In this document: one piece after another, positions 27,464-35,640 of the stretch
How the letters are laid out: the number at the start of each line of letters is the position of its first letter
Position numbering within the stretch: position 1 is the stretch's first letter
NCBI RefSeq assembly: GCF_000225525.1
Contig: NZ_AGBF01000013.1
Coordinates: 19,812-83,811, forward strand
DNA: 64,000 nt
Origin: Streptomyces zinciresistens K42
Lineage (GTDB): Bacteria; Actinomycetota; Actinomycetes; Streptomycetales; Streptomycetaceae
Direction of reading: 5' to 3'
The notes under the pieces: generated by a model
What the model saw: the letters and a program-made list of their open reading frames with translations, nothing else
Told to the model about the DNA's origin: nothing
The model's database searches: none
Position numbers and translations under genes: made by a program

Positions 27464-28455
27464 GAGGGGGTGACCTCCTTGTCGCGCGACTCGGCGGAGA
27501 CGGCTGTTCCGTGGCCGGTCAGGCTGAGGAAGACCTCGTCGAGGGTCGGGCGGCGCAGGGCGATGTCCTCCGCCTCGATGCCGTTCTCGTCGAGGGTGCG
27601 GGCGACCGAGGTGAGGGCCGCGACACGGTCCTTGACGACGGCGCCGACGCGGCGGTTGTCACGGTCGACGTCGGGGGCGGCGCCCAGGAGCGAGCCGATG
27701 ATCCGGCCGGCCGGTTCGAGGTCGTGCGGTCTGCGGAGGACGACCTCGATGCGGTCGCCGCCGAGGTGGTTCTTGAGCTGGTCGGGAGTGCCGGTCCGGA
27801 CGACCCGGCCGCCGTCGATCAAGGAGATCATGTCGGCGAGCTGGTCGGCCTCTTCGAGGTACTGCGTGGTAAGCAGCACGGTGCGCCCGTCGGCGACGAG
27901 GCCGCGGACGGATTCCCAGACGTCGTTGCGCCCCCGGGGGTCGAGCCCGGTGGTGGGCTCGTCGAGGAAGAGGACGCCAGGGGCGAGGATGAGGCTGGCG
28001 GCGAGGTCGAGGCGGCGGCGCATGCCTCCGGAGTACTGCTTCGCCGGCTTGTTGCCGGCTTCGGTGAGACTGAAACGCTCGAGGAGTTCGTCGGCGCGGC
28101 GCTGCGCGTTCCGCTTGCCGATGTGGTAGAGGCGGCCGAACATCACCAGGTTCTGGCGGCCGCTCAGGTCCTCGTCGACGGCGGCGTGCTGGCCCAGTAG
28201 GCCGATCCGCTGCCGGACCTGGGCGGCCTGGGCGGAGACGTCGAAGCCGGCCACGCGGGCCGTTCCCCCGTCGGCCTTCAGAAGGGTGGACAGGACGCGG
28301 ATCGCGGTGGTCTTGCCGGCGCCGTTCGGGCCGAGCAGTCCGTAGACCACCCCCCGCGGCACCTCTAAGTCGAACCCGGAGAGGGCCTCCTTGTCGCCGT
28401 ACTTCTTCCTCAGAGCCTCGGTCCGGACCGCCAGTTCGGCGTCAGCCATGCCCAC
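27460..28455 (-). CDS. drrA: ABC transporter ATPase of the drug exporter (DrrA-like)
   Basis: 331 aa. Walker A GPNGAGKTT (about 41-49), Q-loop GLLGQHAAVDE, signature YSGGMRRRLDL (about 141-151), Walker B GVLFLDEPTTGLDP. The C-terminal extension typical of DrrA follows. It energises export of the anthracycline with DrrB. Its upstream region (28456-28546) holds two copies of the PadR-like dyad, suggesting that transport is repressed until drug accumulates. Confidence 0.94.
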   Translation of the reverse strand: MGMADAELAVRTEALRKKYGDKEALSGFDLEVPRGVVYGLLGPNGAGKTTAIRVLSTLLKADGGTARVAGFDVSAQAAQVRQRIGLLGQHAAVDEDLSGRQNLVMFGRLYHIGKRNAQRRADELLERFSLTEAGNKPAKQYSGGMRRRLDLAASLILAPGVLFLDEPTTGLDPRGRNDVWESVRGLVADGRTVLLTTQYLEEADQLADMISLIDGGRVVRTGTPDQLKNHLGGDRIEVVLRRPHDLEPAGRIIGSLLGAAPDVDRDNRRVGAVVKDRVAALTSVARTLDENGIEAEDIALRRPTLDEVFLSLTGHGTAVSAESRDKEVTPS

Positions 28456-28480
28456 CCCTTCTTGCCGGCGCTCGCTTGTA

Positions 28481-28500
28481 GGAGCTCAAATTTGGGTACT
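28481..28500. promoter_or_regulatory. candidate PadR operator 1 upstream of drrA
   Basis: GGAGCTCAA-AT-TTGGGTACT: each 9-base arm matches the GATACTCAA consensus at 6 of 9 positions with a 2-base spacer. It lies 26-45 bases before the drrA start in an unusually AT-rich pocket. Confidence 0.4.
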
Positions 28501-28526
28501 CCGCGAGCATAGGGGAGGCCGCCCCG

Positions 28527-28546
28527 GATATTCAAGTTTTAGCAAG
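28527..28546. promoter_or_regulatory. candidate PadR operator 2 upstream of drrA
   Basis: GATATTCAA-GT-TTTAGCAAG: the first arm matches GATACTCAA at 8 of 9, the second at 5 of 9. The centre-to-centre distance to operator 1 is 46 bases. It overlaps the stop codon region of the 4,6-dehydratase gene. Confidence 0.4.
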
Positions 28547-29522
28547 GGGTGGGCGGGCGGGCTCCGCCAGCCTCCCAGTGATCACGGTGAGTGGCGTACC
28601 AGGCCACCGTCGCGGCCAGTTCGGTGTCGAGTGAACGGCGGGGGGCGTATCCGAGCTCGCGCCGGATCTTGGCATCGTCCACCGCGTACCGGAAGTCGTG
28701 CCCCTTGCGGTCCTCGACCCGCTCCACCAGTTCCCAGTCCCGTTCGCACAGGTCGAGCAGCCGAGCGGTCATCTCCCGGTTGGTGAGCGTGGTACCGCCC
28801 CCCACGTTGTAGATCTCCCCGGCCCGGCCCCGGTCCAGCACGAGTCGCACCGCCTGGCAGTGGTCGTCCACGTGCAGCCACTCCCGCAGGTGCGACCCGT
28901 CCCCGTACAGGGGCACCGGCAGTCCGTCGAGGAGCCGGGTGACGAATCGCGGGATCAGCTTCTCCGGATGCTGCCCGGGTCCGTAGTTGTTGGCGCACCG
29001 CGTGATCCGTACGTCGAGTCCGTGGGTACGGGCGTAGGCGCGGGCGAAGAGGTCTGCGGACGCCTTCGACGCCGCGTAGGGCGAGTTGGGGAGCAGGGGC
29101 TCCTCCTCGGTCCAGCGTCCCTCGGTGATCGACCCGTACACCTCGTCCGTGGAGACGTGCACGAAGACCCGGACGCCGTGTCGCAGGGCGGCGTCGAGCA
29201 GAGCCTGGGTGCCGAGCACATTGGTGCGCACGAAAGCCTCGGCGCCCTCCACCGAGCGGTCCACGTGCGACTCCGCGGCGAAGTGCACCACGGCGTCGTG
29301 CCCCGGCACGACCTTGTCCAGGAGGGCCGTGTCGCAGACGTCACCGCGGACGAAGTCGAGCCGCGGGTGCCCGACCGGCAGGTTGTGCAGGGTGCCCGCG
29401 TAGGTCAGCCGGTCCAGGGCCGTGACCCGGTCGTCCCCGTGCCCGGGAAAGCCGCCTCCCAGCAGCGTACGCGTGAAGTGGGAGCCGATGAAGCCGGCCG
29501 CGCCGGTCACCAGGATGTCCAC
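28539..29522 (-). CDS. rmlB: dTDP-glucose 4,6-dehydratase
   Basis: 327 aa from GTG 29522, chosen because AGGAGGGA lies just upstream and the product then begins VDILVTGAAGFIGSH, the NAD-binding fold. A longer ATG frame to 29594 has no such support. Catalytic Asp-Glu pair in VSTDEVYGSI, Tyr and Lys in YAASKASAD (about 148-152), and RCANNYGPGQHPEKLIP is typical. It makes dTDP-4-keto-6-deoxyglucose, the shared precursor of every deoxysugar in the cluster. Confidence 0.95.
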   Translation of the reverse strand: MDILVTGAAGFIGSHFTRTLLGGGFPGHGDDRVTALDRLTYAGTLHNLPVGHPRLDFVRGDVCDTALLDKVVPGHDAVVHFAAESHVDRSVEGAEAFVRTNVLGTQALLDAALRHGVRVFVHVSTDEVYGSITEGRWTEEEPLLPNSPYAASKASADLFARAYARTHGLDVRITRCANNYGPGQHPEKLIPRFVTRLLDGLPVPLYGDGSHLREWLHVDDHCQAVRLVLDRGRAGEIYNVGGGTTLTNREMTARLLDLCERDWELVERVEDRKGHDFRYAVDDAKIRRELGYAPRRSLDTELAATVAWYATHRDHWEAGGARPPTPC

Positions 29523-29590
29523 GCCGTTCCCTCCTGTCGTACGGCGGTGCGGGCGATGCCGTCCGGCACGCCCGCACCGCCGTGAGTGCG

Positions 29591-30871
29591 TCATCGCGCG
29601 GCGGTCGCCGCACGATGACGTGCTGTCAGTTTCTCGATGGCCGGCACCACTTCATTGGGGGTCGGCGTCAGGAGCATCGACCGCCGCAGGCGCCGCGCCC
29701 CGTCCCGGAAGGACGGGTCGTCCAGCACCCGGACGAGCTTGTCGCGGAGTACCTCCACGGTCAGCCCCTCCGAGTGCAGGTGCAGCCCCGCACCCAGGTC
29801 CTCCAGGCGCTGCGCCCGGTAGATGGCGTCCCACATCCAGCCCAGCGCCACCTGCGGCACCCCGTAGGCGGCGGCCGTCGCCCAGGTGCCCGCCCCGCCG
29901 TGGTGCACGATCGCCGCGCACGTGGGCAGCAGCGCCAGCATGGCGACGTGATCGACCACCCTGACGTTGTCCGGGACCTTGGAGACCCCGGCCAGCTCGG
30001 TCTCGCCCAGGGTGGCGACGACCTCCACGTCCAGGTCACCGACCGAGGTGAGCACCTCGTCGAGATCGATGGCGTTCGGGAACTCCGTGTCCCGGATCGT
30101 CAGCCCCAGGGTCAGACAGACCCGGCGCCGCTCCGGCGGCTCTCGCAGCCACTCCGGGACCACGGCGGGACCGGGACCGTTGTACGGCACGTACCGCATG
30201 GGCAGCCGGGGCAGGCCCAGCTCCATCCGCACCCCGGCGGGCATCTGGTCGACCGACCACTGGCCGGTCACGACGTCGGGGTCGAACGTGCTCCCGTGCC
30301 GGTCGAGGGTGTAGGCGAGCCATTCCTCCATCGGGTCGTCGCGCAGCTCCGGCGGCAGCCCGGCCTGACGGCCGCGCAGCTCCAGATGGGTGCGGGCGAA
30401 CAGGTCTGGGAAGGCCAGCAGCCGGGCGTGCGCCGCCCCCGCGGCCTTCGCCGCGACGGCCCCGGCGAAGGTGAACGGCTCCCAGAGGACGAGGTCGGGA
30501 CGCCAGAACCGGGAGAACTCCACCAGCCCGTCGATCATCGACTCGTTGTTGATCTGCGGGTAGAAGGTCGACGTCAGGATCGCGTTGGAGGCCCGCAGGT
30601 AGTCGGTGCTCAGCCGCTCGTGCCGGTTCTCCAGGTAGTCGCGGTCCAGATGGTGGAGCAGCATCCCGTGCCCGACGGTACGGATGACGTCGTCCATGCG
30701 GTGGTCGTCGCCCACCGGGACGGCGGTCAGGCCCGCCCGGGTGATGGACCCGATCGCATCGGGCTGGCTGGCCACCCGCACCTCGTGGCCCGCGGTGCGC
30801 AGCGCCCACGCCAGCGGCACGATGCCGTTGAGATGGGCGTCCTGGGCGAACGCGGTCAGCAGAACGCGCAT
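29591..30871 (-). CDS. GT-B glycosyltransferase, second helper-linked copy
   Basis: 426 aa. Starts MRVLLTAFAQDAHLNGIVPLAWALRTAGHEVR. The donor domain has the motif VHHGGAGTWATAAAYG (about 328-343) and LGWMWDAIYRAQRLEDLGAG. It lies 43 bases downstream of a P450-like helper gene on the same strand, a second AknS/AknT-like pair. With the pair at 17568-19960 this suggests two different helper-dependent transfers, perhaps rhodosamine at C7 and a sugar at C10. The regiochemistry is inference. Confidence 0.9.
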   Translation of the reverse strand: MRVLLTAFAQDAHLNGIVPLAWALRTAGHEVRVASQPDAIGSITRAGLTAVPVGDDHRMDDVIRTVGHGMLLHHLDRDYLENRHERLSTDYLRASNAILTSTFYPQINNESMIDGLVEFSRFWRPDLVLWEPFTFAGAVAAKAAGAAHARLLAFPDLFARTHLELRGRQAGLPPELRDDPMEEWLAYTLDRHGSTFDPDVVTGQWSVDQMPAGVRMELGLPRLPMRYVPYNGPGPAVVPEWLREPPERRRVCLTLGLTIRDTEFPNAIDLDEVLTSVGDLDVEVVATLGETELAGVSKVPDNVRVVDHVAMLALLPTCAAIVHHGGAGTWATAAAYGVPQVALGWMWDAIYRAQRLEDLGAGLHLHSEGLTVEVLRDKLVRVLDDPSFRDGARRLRRSMLLTPTPNEVVPAIEKLTARHRAATAAR

Positions 30872-30914
30872 CGGGTGCTCCCTTCGACGACGTCGGTGGC
30901 GACCGTGGCGCGGA

Positions 30915-32162
30915 TCATGCGGCGGGGAAGCGCAGCACGCCGCGCAGGACGGCGGAGCGGGCCCGGCGCAGCACTTCGGCGCCGATCTGCAGGGCCGGTC
31001 GCCGCTCGGCGAGGACCCGGACGGCCGCCTCGGTCTGCATCCGGACCAGGTTGGCGGTGACGGCGTCGGCGGGGCCGCCGGTACGGGTCAGCGAGCGGCC
31101 CTCGGGGCGCTCCGGATCGAAAGCGTCGGGCTCCGGGAAGACCTCCGGATCACGGTTGGCCGCGTCGACGAGGACGACGATCCGCCGGCCCTCCTCGACG
31201 GTCTGCCCGTCGAACTCGACGGACTCGCGGGCGATCCGGCTCTCGAACCGGAGCGGCGGCGCGAGGCGCAGCGCCTCCCGGACCGCCGCCGCCGCGAAGG
31301 ACGGGTCGCGCGTCAGACGCTCCCACTGCGCGGGATGGGCCAGCAGGGTCTCCACGGCGTTGCACACGGCGGTCGCGGTGGCCTCGACGCCGACGACCAC
31401 GGCCAGTACACCGATGGTGACGGCGTCCTGCGGGTCCGCTCCGGCCAGCCCGACGAGGCCGCTGGCGCGGTCGGAGGCGACGAGGGAGGCCAGCTCGTCG
31501 GAGAGCGCGGTCTCCGCCTCCAGGAAGGCGCGTGCGACGGGGAGCTGCTGTGGACAGTGTCCGGCGTCGAAGGCGGTGGCCAGGCCGACGTGCAGCTCGG
31601 CGATCCGCTCCCGGCCGCCGGGCGGCAGACCGAGCAGTTCCGCGACCACCGTGAGCGCGGCGGGGACGGCGACGTCCCGGTAGAGGTCGAAGCGGGCGTC
31701 GGCGGCCGCGACCGCCTCCCGGTAGACGCGTTCCACGTCGGCGGCGCGGTCGGCCAGGGCGCCCGCGCCGAGGAGCGGGGCGGCGATCCGCGCGAGCCGC
31801 TCGTACGCGGCGGGTTCGAGGTTGAGCCGGGCGTCGTCGACGGGGACGACGTGGCAGAGCAGCGGGTTCTCCCAGACGTCGACGCCAGGGTGGTGCTGCG
31901 GGCCCTCCTCCGGATGGCGCGCGGAGAAGCGGGGGTCGTCGAGGATCCGCGCGCCCAGCGTGTGGCTCGCGGTGACCCACGCGCCGGACGCGCTCTCGTG
32001 CAGGCCCTGCTCGCGGGCGCGTTCTCCGTGGCTGAGCGGGTCGTCGTCGCCGGCGCGGAGGATCCGGGCGAAGGGGTCGCCCTGGGCGCCGAAGATGAAC
32101 TGGACGCCTCGGATGGTCAGCAGGTGGCGGCCCAGCTCGCTGTTGGTCTGCTCGGTCAGCAT
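30915..32162 (-). CDS. haem-less P450-like glycosyltransferase activator (AknT/DnrQ type)
   Basis: 415 aa from ATG 32162 (MLTEQTNSELGRHLL), preceded only by a weak AGGA; the frame stays open to 32279. It has the P450 fold landmarks (EALRLAPPLRFESRIA, NRDPEVFPEPDAFDPERP) but no FGxGxHxCxG cysteine loop: after DPERPEGRSL the sequence reads TRTGGPADAV. This matches DesVIII/AknT-type helpers that bind and activate a glycosyltransferase. It is upstream of, and surely partnered with, the glycosyltransferase at 29591-30871. Confidence 0.88.
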   Translation of the reverse strand: MLTEQTNSELGRHLLTIRGVQFIFGAQGDPFARILRAGDDDPLSHGERAREQGLHESASGAWVTASHTLGARILDDPRFSARHPEEGPQHHPGVDVWENPLLCHVVPVDDARLNLEPAAYERLARIAAPLLGAGALADRAADVERVYREAVAAADARFDLYRDVAVPAALTVVAELLGLPPGGRERIAELHVGLATAFDAGHCPQQLPVARAFLEAETALSDELASLVASDRASGLVGLAGADPQDAVTIGVLAVVVGVEATATAVCNAVETLLAHPAQWERLTRDPSFAAAAVREALRLAPPLRFESRIARESVEFDGQTVEEGRRIVVLVDAANRDPEVFPEPDAFDPERPEGRSLTRTGGPADAVTANLVRMQTEAAVRVLAERRPALQIGAEVLRRARSAVLRGVLRFPAA

Positions 32163-32345
32163 GACACCGTCCTGGGAAGGGACCCTGGGGTCCGTGGCGG
32201 GGCAGGTCTGGTGCGTGGCGCGTCGGTCCGGCACGTTGGCCGGCGGGTGCTCTTGGTCCGGTGCGTCCACGCCGTACACGGGGGAGATGGCAGGAAGGCC
32301 GCTGCCGACGCTAACGGCGCCGCCTCCAGGGGCACTCGACGAGGG

Positions 32346-33389
32346 CTACACCCTGCCGACTCGGCGTTCCGCCCCGGGCCGGAACTGTTCGGCCGCTGCG
32401 CGCACGGAGGCGAGGTCGGCCTCGGGAGGGCCGGGGGCGGCCGGCAGCAGAGGGACGACGGCGGACCGGCCTGAGCGGACTGCGGGGTGGCGGCGGGCCA
32501 GCTGGGAGAGGCCCTGGCCGGGCCCGGCCTCGACGAGGACCAGGTCCCGTCCGTCGAGGAGGGCGTCGAGGGCCGGCCGGAAGAGGACCGGTTCGAGGGG
32601 CTGTCGTGACCAGAAGCCGGGCTCCTTCGCCTCGGCGGCGGTCAACGGGCTCGCCGTGTAGCCGGACATCACGGGGATGACGGGGTCGCCGACCGGCAGG
32701 GTGGCGATCCGTTCGTCCGCACCCTCCATGGCGCGGGCGAGCACCGGGCTGTGGAAGGCGGTGGAGGCCGCCACCGGTTGCACCACGAAGCCGGCGGTCC
32801 GCAGCGTTTCGGTGGTGGCGCGCAGCGGTCCGGCGAATCCGGCGAGAACGGTCTGGCGCACGGCGTTGACGGCCGCGACGACGACCTCGCCGCCGAGCAG
32901 CGGGGCGAGTTCCTCCAGGGAGGCGGCAACCGCGACCATGCCGCCGGACGGGGCGTCCGCGAGCCGGGTGACCCGGTCGTGGACGAGGGCGGCGGCGTCC
33001 CGCAGGGTGAAGATCCCGGCGAGGACGGCGGCAGCGACCTCGCCGATGCTGTGGCCGAGCAGGGCGACGGGACGGACTCCCCAGTCGAGGACGAGCTGGC
33101 CGAGGGCGTAGTCGACGGCGAAGAGGAGCGGCTGGGAACGGGTGACGTGGTCCATGACCGCGCTGTCGTACCCGTGGAGCCAGTCCTCGAGCAGGTCGGC
33201 CTTCCGGTGGCCGAGCGGGCCGTGGGCGGTGAGCGCGGCGAGAGCCTCGTCCACGGCGTCGGTGAAGGCGGGTTCGACACCGTGGAGTCCGGCGGCCATG
33301 CGGACGTGCTGGGAGCCCTGGCCGGGCAGCAACAGGGCAATGGGACGCTCGTCGGGCGATCCCGGGGCCTTCGCCGAGCGGTCGGTCAT
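32346..33389 (-). CDS. acyltransferase, starter-unit type (DpsD/AknF-like)
   Basis: 347 aa malonyl/acyl-CoA:ACP transacylase fold. LLPGQGSQH (about 20-28), nucleophile Ser114 in GHSIGE, and catalytic His in AFHSPV (about 213). In propionate-primed anthracycline pathways the DpsD/AknF protein accompanies the KSIII-like DpsC/AknE2 and helps starter-unit fidelity. It overlaps the KSIII-like stop by ATGA and is the last gene of the minimal-PKS operon (37237 down to 32346). Confidence 0.9.
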   Translation of the reverse strand: MTDRSAKAPGSPDERPIALLLPGQGSQHVRMAAGLHGVEPAFTDAVDEALAALTAHGPLGHRKADLLEDWLHGYDSAVMDHVTRSQPLLFAVDYALGQLVLDWGVRPVALLGHSIGEVAAAVLAGIFTLRDAAALVHDRVTRLADAPSGGMVAVAASLEELAPLLGGEVVVAAVNAVRQTVLAGFAGPLRATTETLRTAGFVVQPVAASTAFHSPVLARAMEGADERIATLPVGDPVIPVMSGYTASPLTAAEAKEPGFWSRQPLEPVLFRPALDALLDGRDLVLVEAGPGQGLSQLARRHPAVRSGRSAVVPLLPAAPGPPEADLASVRAAAEQFRPGAERRVGRV

Positions 33390-34420
33390 CGGTTCCTCCA
33401 GGGCGGCGGGGTGCGGATCTCGACGACGGCGCAGGACCAGCTGAAGCCGGCGCCGACGCCGAAGAGGAGGCAGGTGTCGCCGGGTCGCAGCGTGCCTTCG
33501 GTGGCGAGGTGGTCGAGTCCGGCGAAGGGATCGCCCGCGCCGAGGTGGCCGACGGTGCGGCTCCAGGACCAGGTGGTGCGGTCGGGATCGATGCCGAACC
33601 TGGCGAGGTAGGCGACGTGGAGCCGGCGGTGGCCGAGGTGGGGCAGGACGAAGCGGTCGATGTCGCCGAGGCCGAGACCGGCCTCGGCGAGTGCCTGCTT
33701 GACCACCGTCTCCTGGCCGGCCGAGACCCGGGCGACGGCCGGCGAAGTGCCGTAGCGGGCGAGGAAGTCCCGCTTGTGCGCCTCCAGGTCGACGACGGGC
33801 CGATGGCCGAGCGGGGCGGCCGCGAAGGGGTCGTCGCCGCGGTGCATGCCTTCCAGATCGGGGGTGGAGACGCTGGCGACGGAGCGGACCCGGGCGAAGC
33901 CGGGGTGCCGGGAGACGACGAGTGCGGTGCCGCCGTCGGCGTACACGGTGCCGGGATCGCTGCGCCAGCGGTCGAAGCCGGGCGGGCAGAAGCGGTCGCC
34001 CGTGGTGAGGAGAGCGCCGGACCGGCCGGGACCGGCGGTGAGATATGCCCAAGCCAGGTCGAGGGCGGCCATGCCGCCGTTGGAGACCTGGCCGACCTCT
34101 ATCGCCGGGCAGTGGTTCCCGACCGAGTGGTGCTGGACGTACGAGGCGGGCGCCCAGATGTCGAAGCCCTGGTGGTAGAAGCTGGCGTGCAGCACCAGGT
34201 CGATGTCGGCGGGGCCGGCGCCTGCCCGGCCGAGCGCGGTACGGGCGGCCCGCGCGGCCATCTGGGGGCCGGCGTCGCCAGCGGAGACGGTGACGGATTC
34301 CATGCGGATGGCGCGGGCGACGGCCGGGTCGCAGCGGCCGTCGGCGACGGCGTCGGCGATCCGTTCGGCGGGGGGCAGCCAGGTACCGGTGGCCTGGATG
34401 TACAGCTCTCCGGTGTTCAC
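33386..34420 (-). CDS. KSIII-like propionyl starter synthase (DpsC/AknE2-like)
   Basis: 344 aa thiolase-fold protein from GTG 34420, overlapping the KS-beta stop by GTGA. The position of the usual KSIII cysteine is Ser113 in QVSNGGMAAL, as in DpsC, which uses a Ser-His-Asp arrangement to transfer propionyl from propionyl-CoA. This indicates a propionate starter and hence the ethyl side chain at C9 common to aklavinone-type anthracyclines. Confidence 0.92.
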   Translation of the reverse strand: MNTGELYIQATGTWLPPAERIADAVADGRCDPAVARAIRMESVTVSAGDAGPQMAARAARTALGRAGAGPADIDLVLHASFYHQGFDIWAPASYVQHHSVGNHCPAIEVGQVSNGGMAALDLAWAYLTAGPGRSGALLTTGDRFCPPGFDRWRSDPGTVYADGGTALVVSRHPGFARVRSVASVSTPDLEGMHRGDDPFAAAPLGHRPVVDLEAHKRDFLARYGTSPAVARVSAGQETVVKQALAEAGLGLGDIDRFVLPHLGHRRLHVAYLARFGIDPDRTTWSWSRTVGHLGAGDPFAGLDHLATEGTLRPGDTCLLFGVGAGFSWSCAVVEIRTPPPWRNR

Positions 34421-35640
34421 GCGGCGGCTCCGGCGGCGACGGCGCGGTCCGCGGAGCGGACGACCAGGGCGCTGTTGAAGCCGTGGTGGCCGCGCGCGAG
34501 GACGAGGGCAGCGGTGCCGGTGAGGGGGCGCGGCCGGTTCGTGACCAGGTCGAGGCCGTACGCCTCGGGCACCCGGTCGACGTAGGTGGTGGGTGGGGCG
34601 AGGCCGTCGCGCAGGGCGAGCAGGGCGGTGACGACGTCGAGCGGTCCGGCGCCGGAGTAGAGGCGGCCGGTGCCCGTCTTGGGCACGGTGACGGGGACGC
34701 CGCGGGGGCCGAAGACCTCGGTGAGTACAGCGGCCTCGGCGGCGTCCGCTTCGGGCCGGCCCGCGCCGTCGGCGAGGACGAGGGCGATCTCCCCCGGCTC
34801 CGTACCGGCGTCGGCGAGGGCCTGTTCGACGGCGCGCCGCAGGTTCGGCGGGCGGCCGGACCCGGGACGAGGGTCGAAGGTGGAGCCGAAGCCTGCGATC
34901 TCGCCGTACGGGTGACGGCCGCGGTCCCGCGCGTGCCCGGCACTCTCCAGGACGAGCATGGCGCCGCCCTCGCCGGGGAGGTGCCCACTGGCGCGGTCGT
35001 CGAAGGGGCGGTACGCCCCGGGGCTCAGTCGGCCGCCGGCGAGCTGGGCCGCCATGCCGTACGGACAGAGCGAGCAGTCCGTGCCGCCGGAGAGCATCAG
35101 CCGGGTGCCGGAGCGCACCTGGCGCCGGGCGTGGGCGAGGGCGTCGAGGCCGCCGGCCTGTTCGCCGACGTAGACGCTGGTGGGGCCGCTGAGCCCGTGC
35201 CGGATGGAGATCTGGCCGGTGTTGACGGCGTAGAACCAGGCGAAGGACATGTAGGCGCTGACCTTCTTGGGGGACTCCCCCCACAGGTGCTGGAGTTCAC
35301 GCTGTCCGAAGCCGAAGCCGCCGGAAGCGCCGGCGGTGACGACGCCCCGGTCCAGCGCGGGTATGGCGTCCAGGTCGACGGCCGCGTCGGCGAGGGCCCA
35401 GTCGGCGGCGGCGAGGGCGAACTGGGTCATGCGGTCGGTCTGCGGGACGAGCCGGCCGGGCAGGTGGTCGGCCGGCTCGAAGCCGGTGACCTCGCCGGCG
35501 TGCCGGGTGGGGTAGCGGGTGGGGTCGAAGGCGCGGATCCGGCGGATGCCTGACTCGCCGCGGAGGGTGGCCGCCCAGTAGCGGTCGAGTCCGAGGCCGG
35601 TGGGGGCGACGACGCCCATCCCGGTGACGACGACGGTCAT
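34417..35640 (-). CDS. ketosynthase chain-length factor (KS-beta/CLF)
   Basis: 407 aa partner of KS-alpha. The active-site Cys is replaced by Gln161 in VGEQAGGLDAL, the CLF hallmark. It sets chain length and primes by decarboxylating malonyl-ACP. The start ATG overlaps the KS-alpha stop (35637-35640), so the two are translated together, as in nearly all type II clusters. Context implies a C21 decaketide with propionate starter, but length cannot be proved from sequence alone. Confidence 0.96.
   Translation of the reverse strand: MTVVVTGMGVVAPTGLGLDRYWAATLRGESGIRRIRAFDPTRYPTRHAGEVTGFEPADHLPGRLVPQTDRMTQFALAAADWALADAAVDLDAIPALDRGVVTAGASGGFGFGQRELQHLWGESPKKVSAYMSFAWFYAVNTGQISIRHGLSGPTSVYVGEQAGGLDALAHARRQVRSGTRLMLSGGTDCSLCPYGMAAQLAGGRLSPGAYRPFDDRASGHLPGEGGAMLVLESAGHARDRGRHPYGEIAGFGSTFDPRPGSGRPPNLRRAVEQALADAGTEPGEIALVLADGAGRPEADAAEAAVLTEVFGPRGVPVTVPKTGTGRLYSGAGPLDVVTALLALRDGLAPPTTYVDRVPEAYGLDLVTNRPRPLTGTAALVLARGHHGFNSALVVRSADRAVAAGAAA

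Noticed and set aside
30915..32162. A functional cytochrome P450 oxygenase
   Set aside because: The cysteine haem-binding loop is missing and it precedes a glycosyltransferase gene, as for AknT/DesVIII-type activators.
33390..34988. Upstream extension of the acyltransferase frame
   Set aside because: The part before ATG 33389 is an out-of-frame, Arg/Pro-rich reading of the KSIII-like and KS-beta genes; the start overlapping the previous stop is the natural one.
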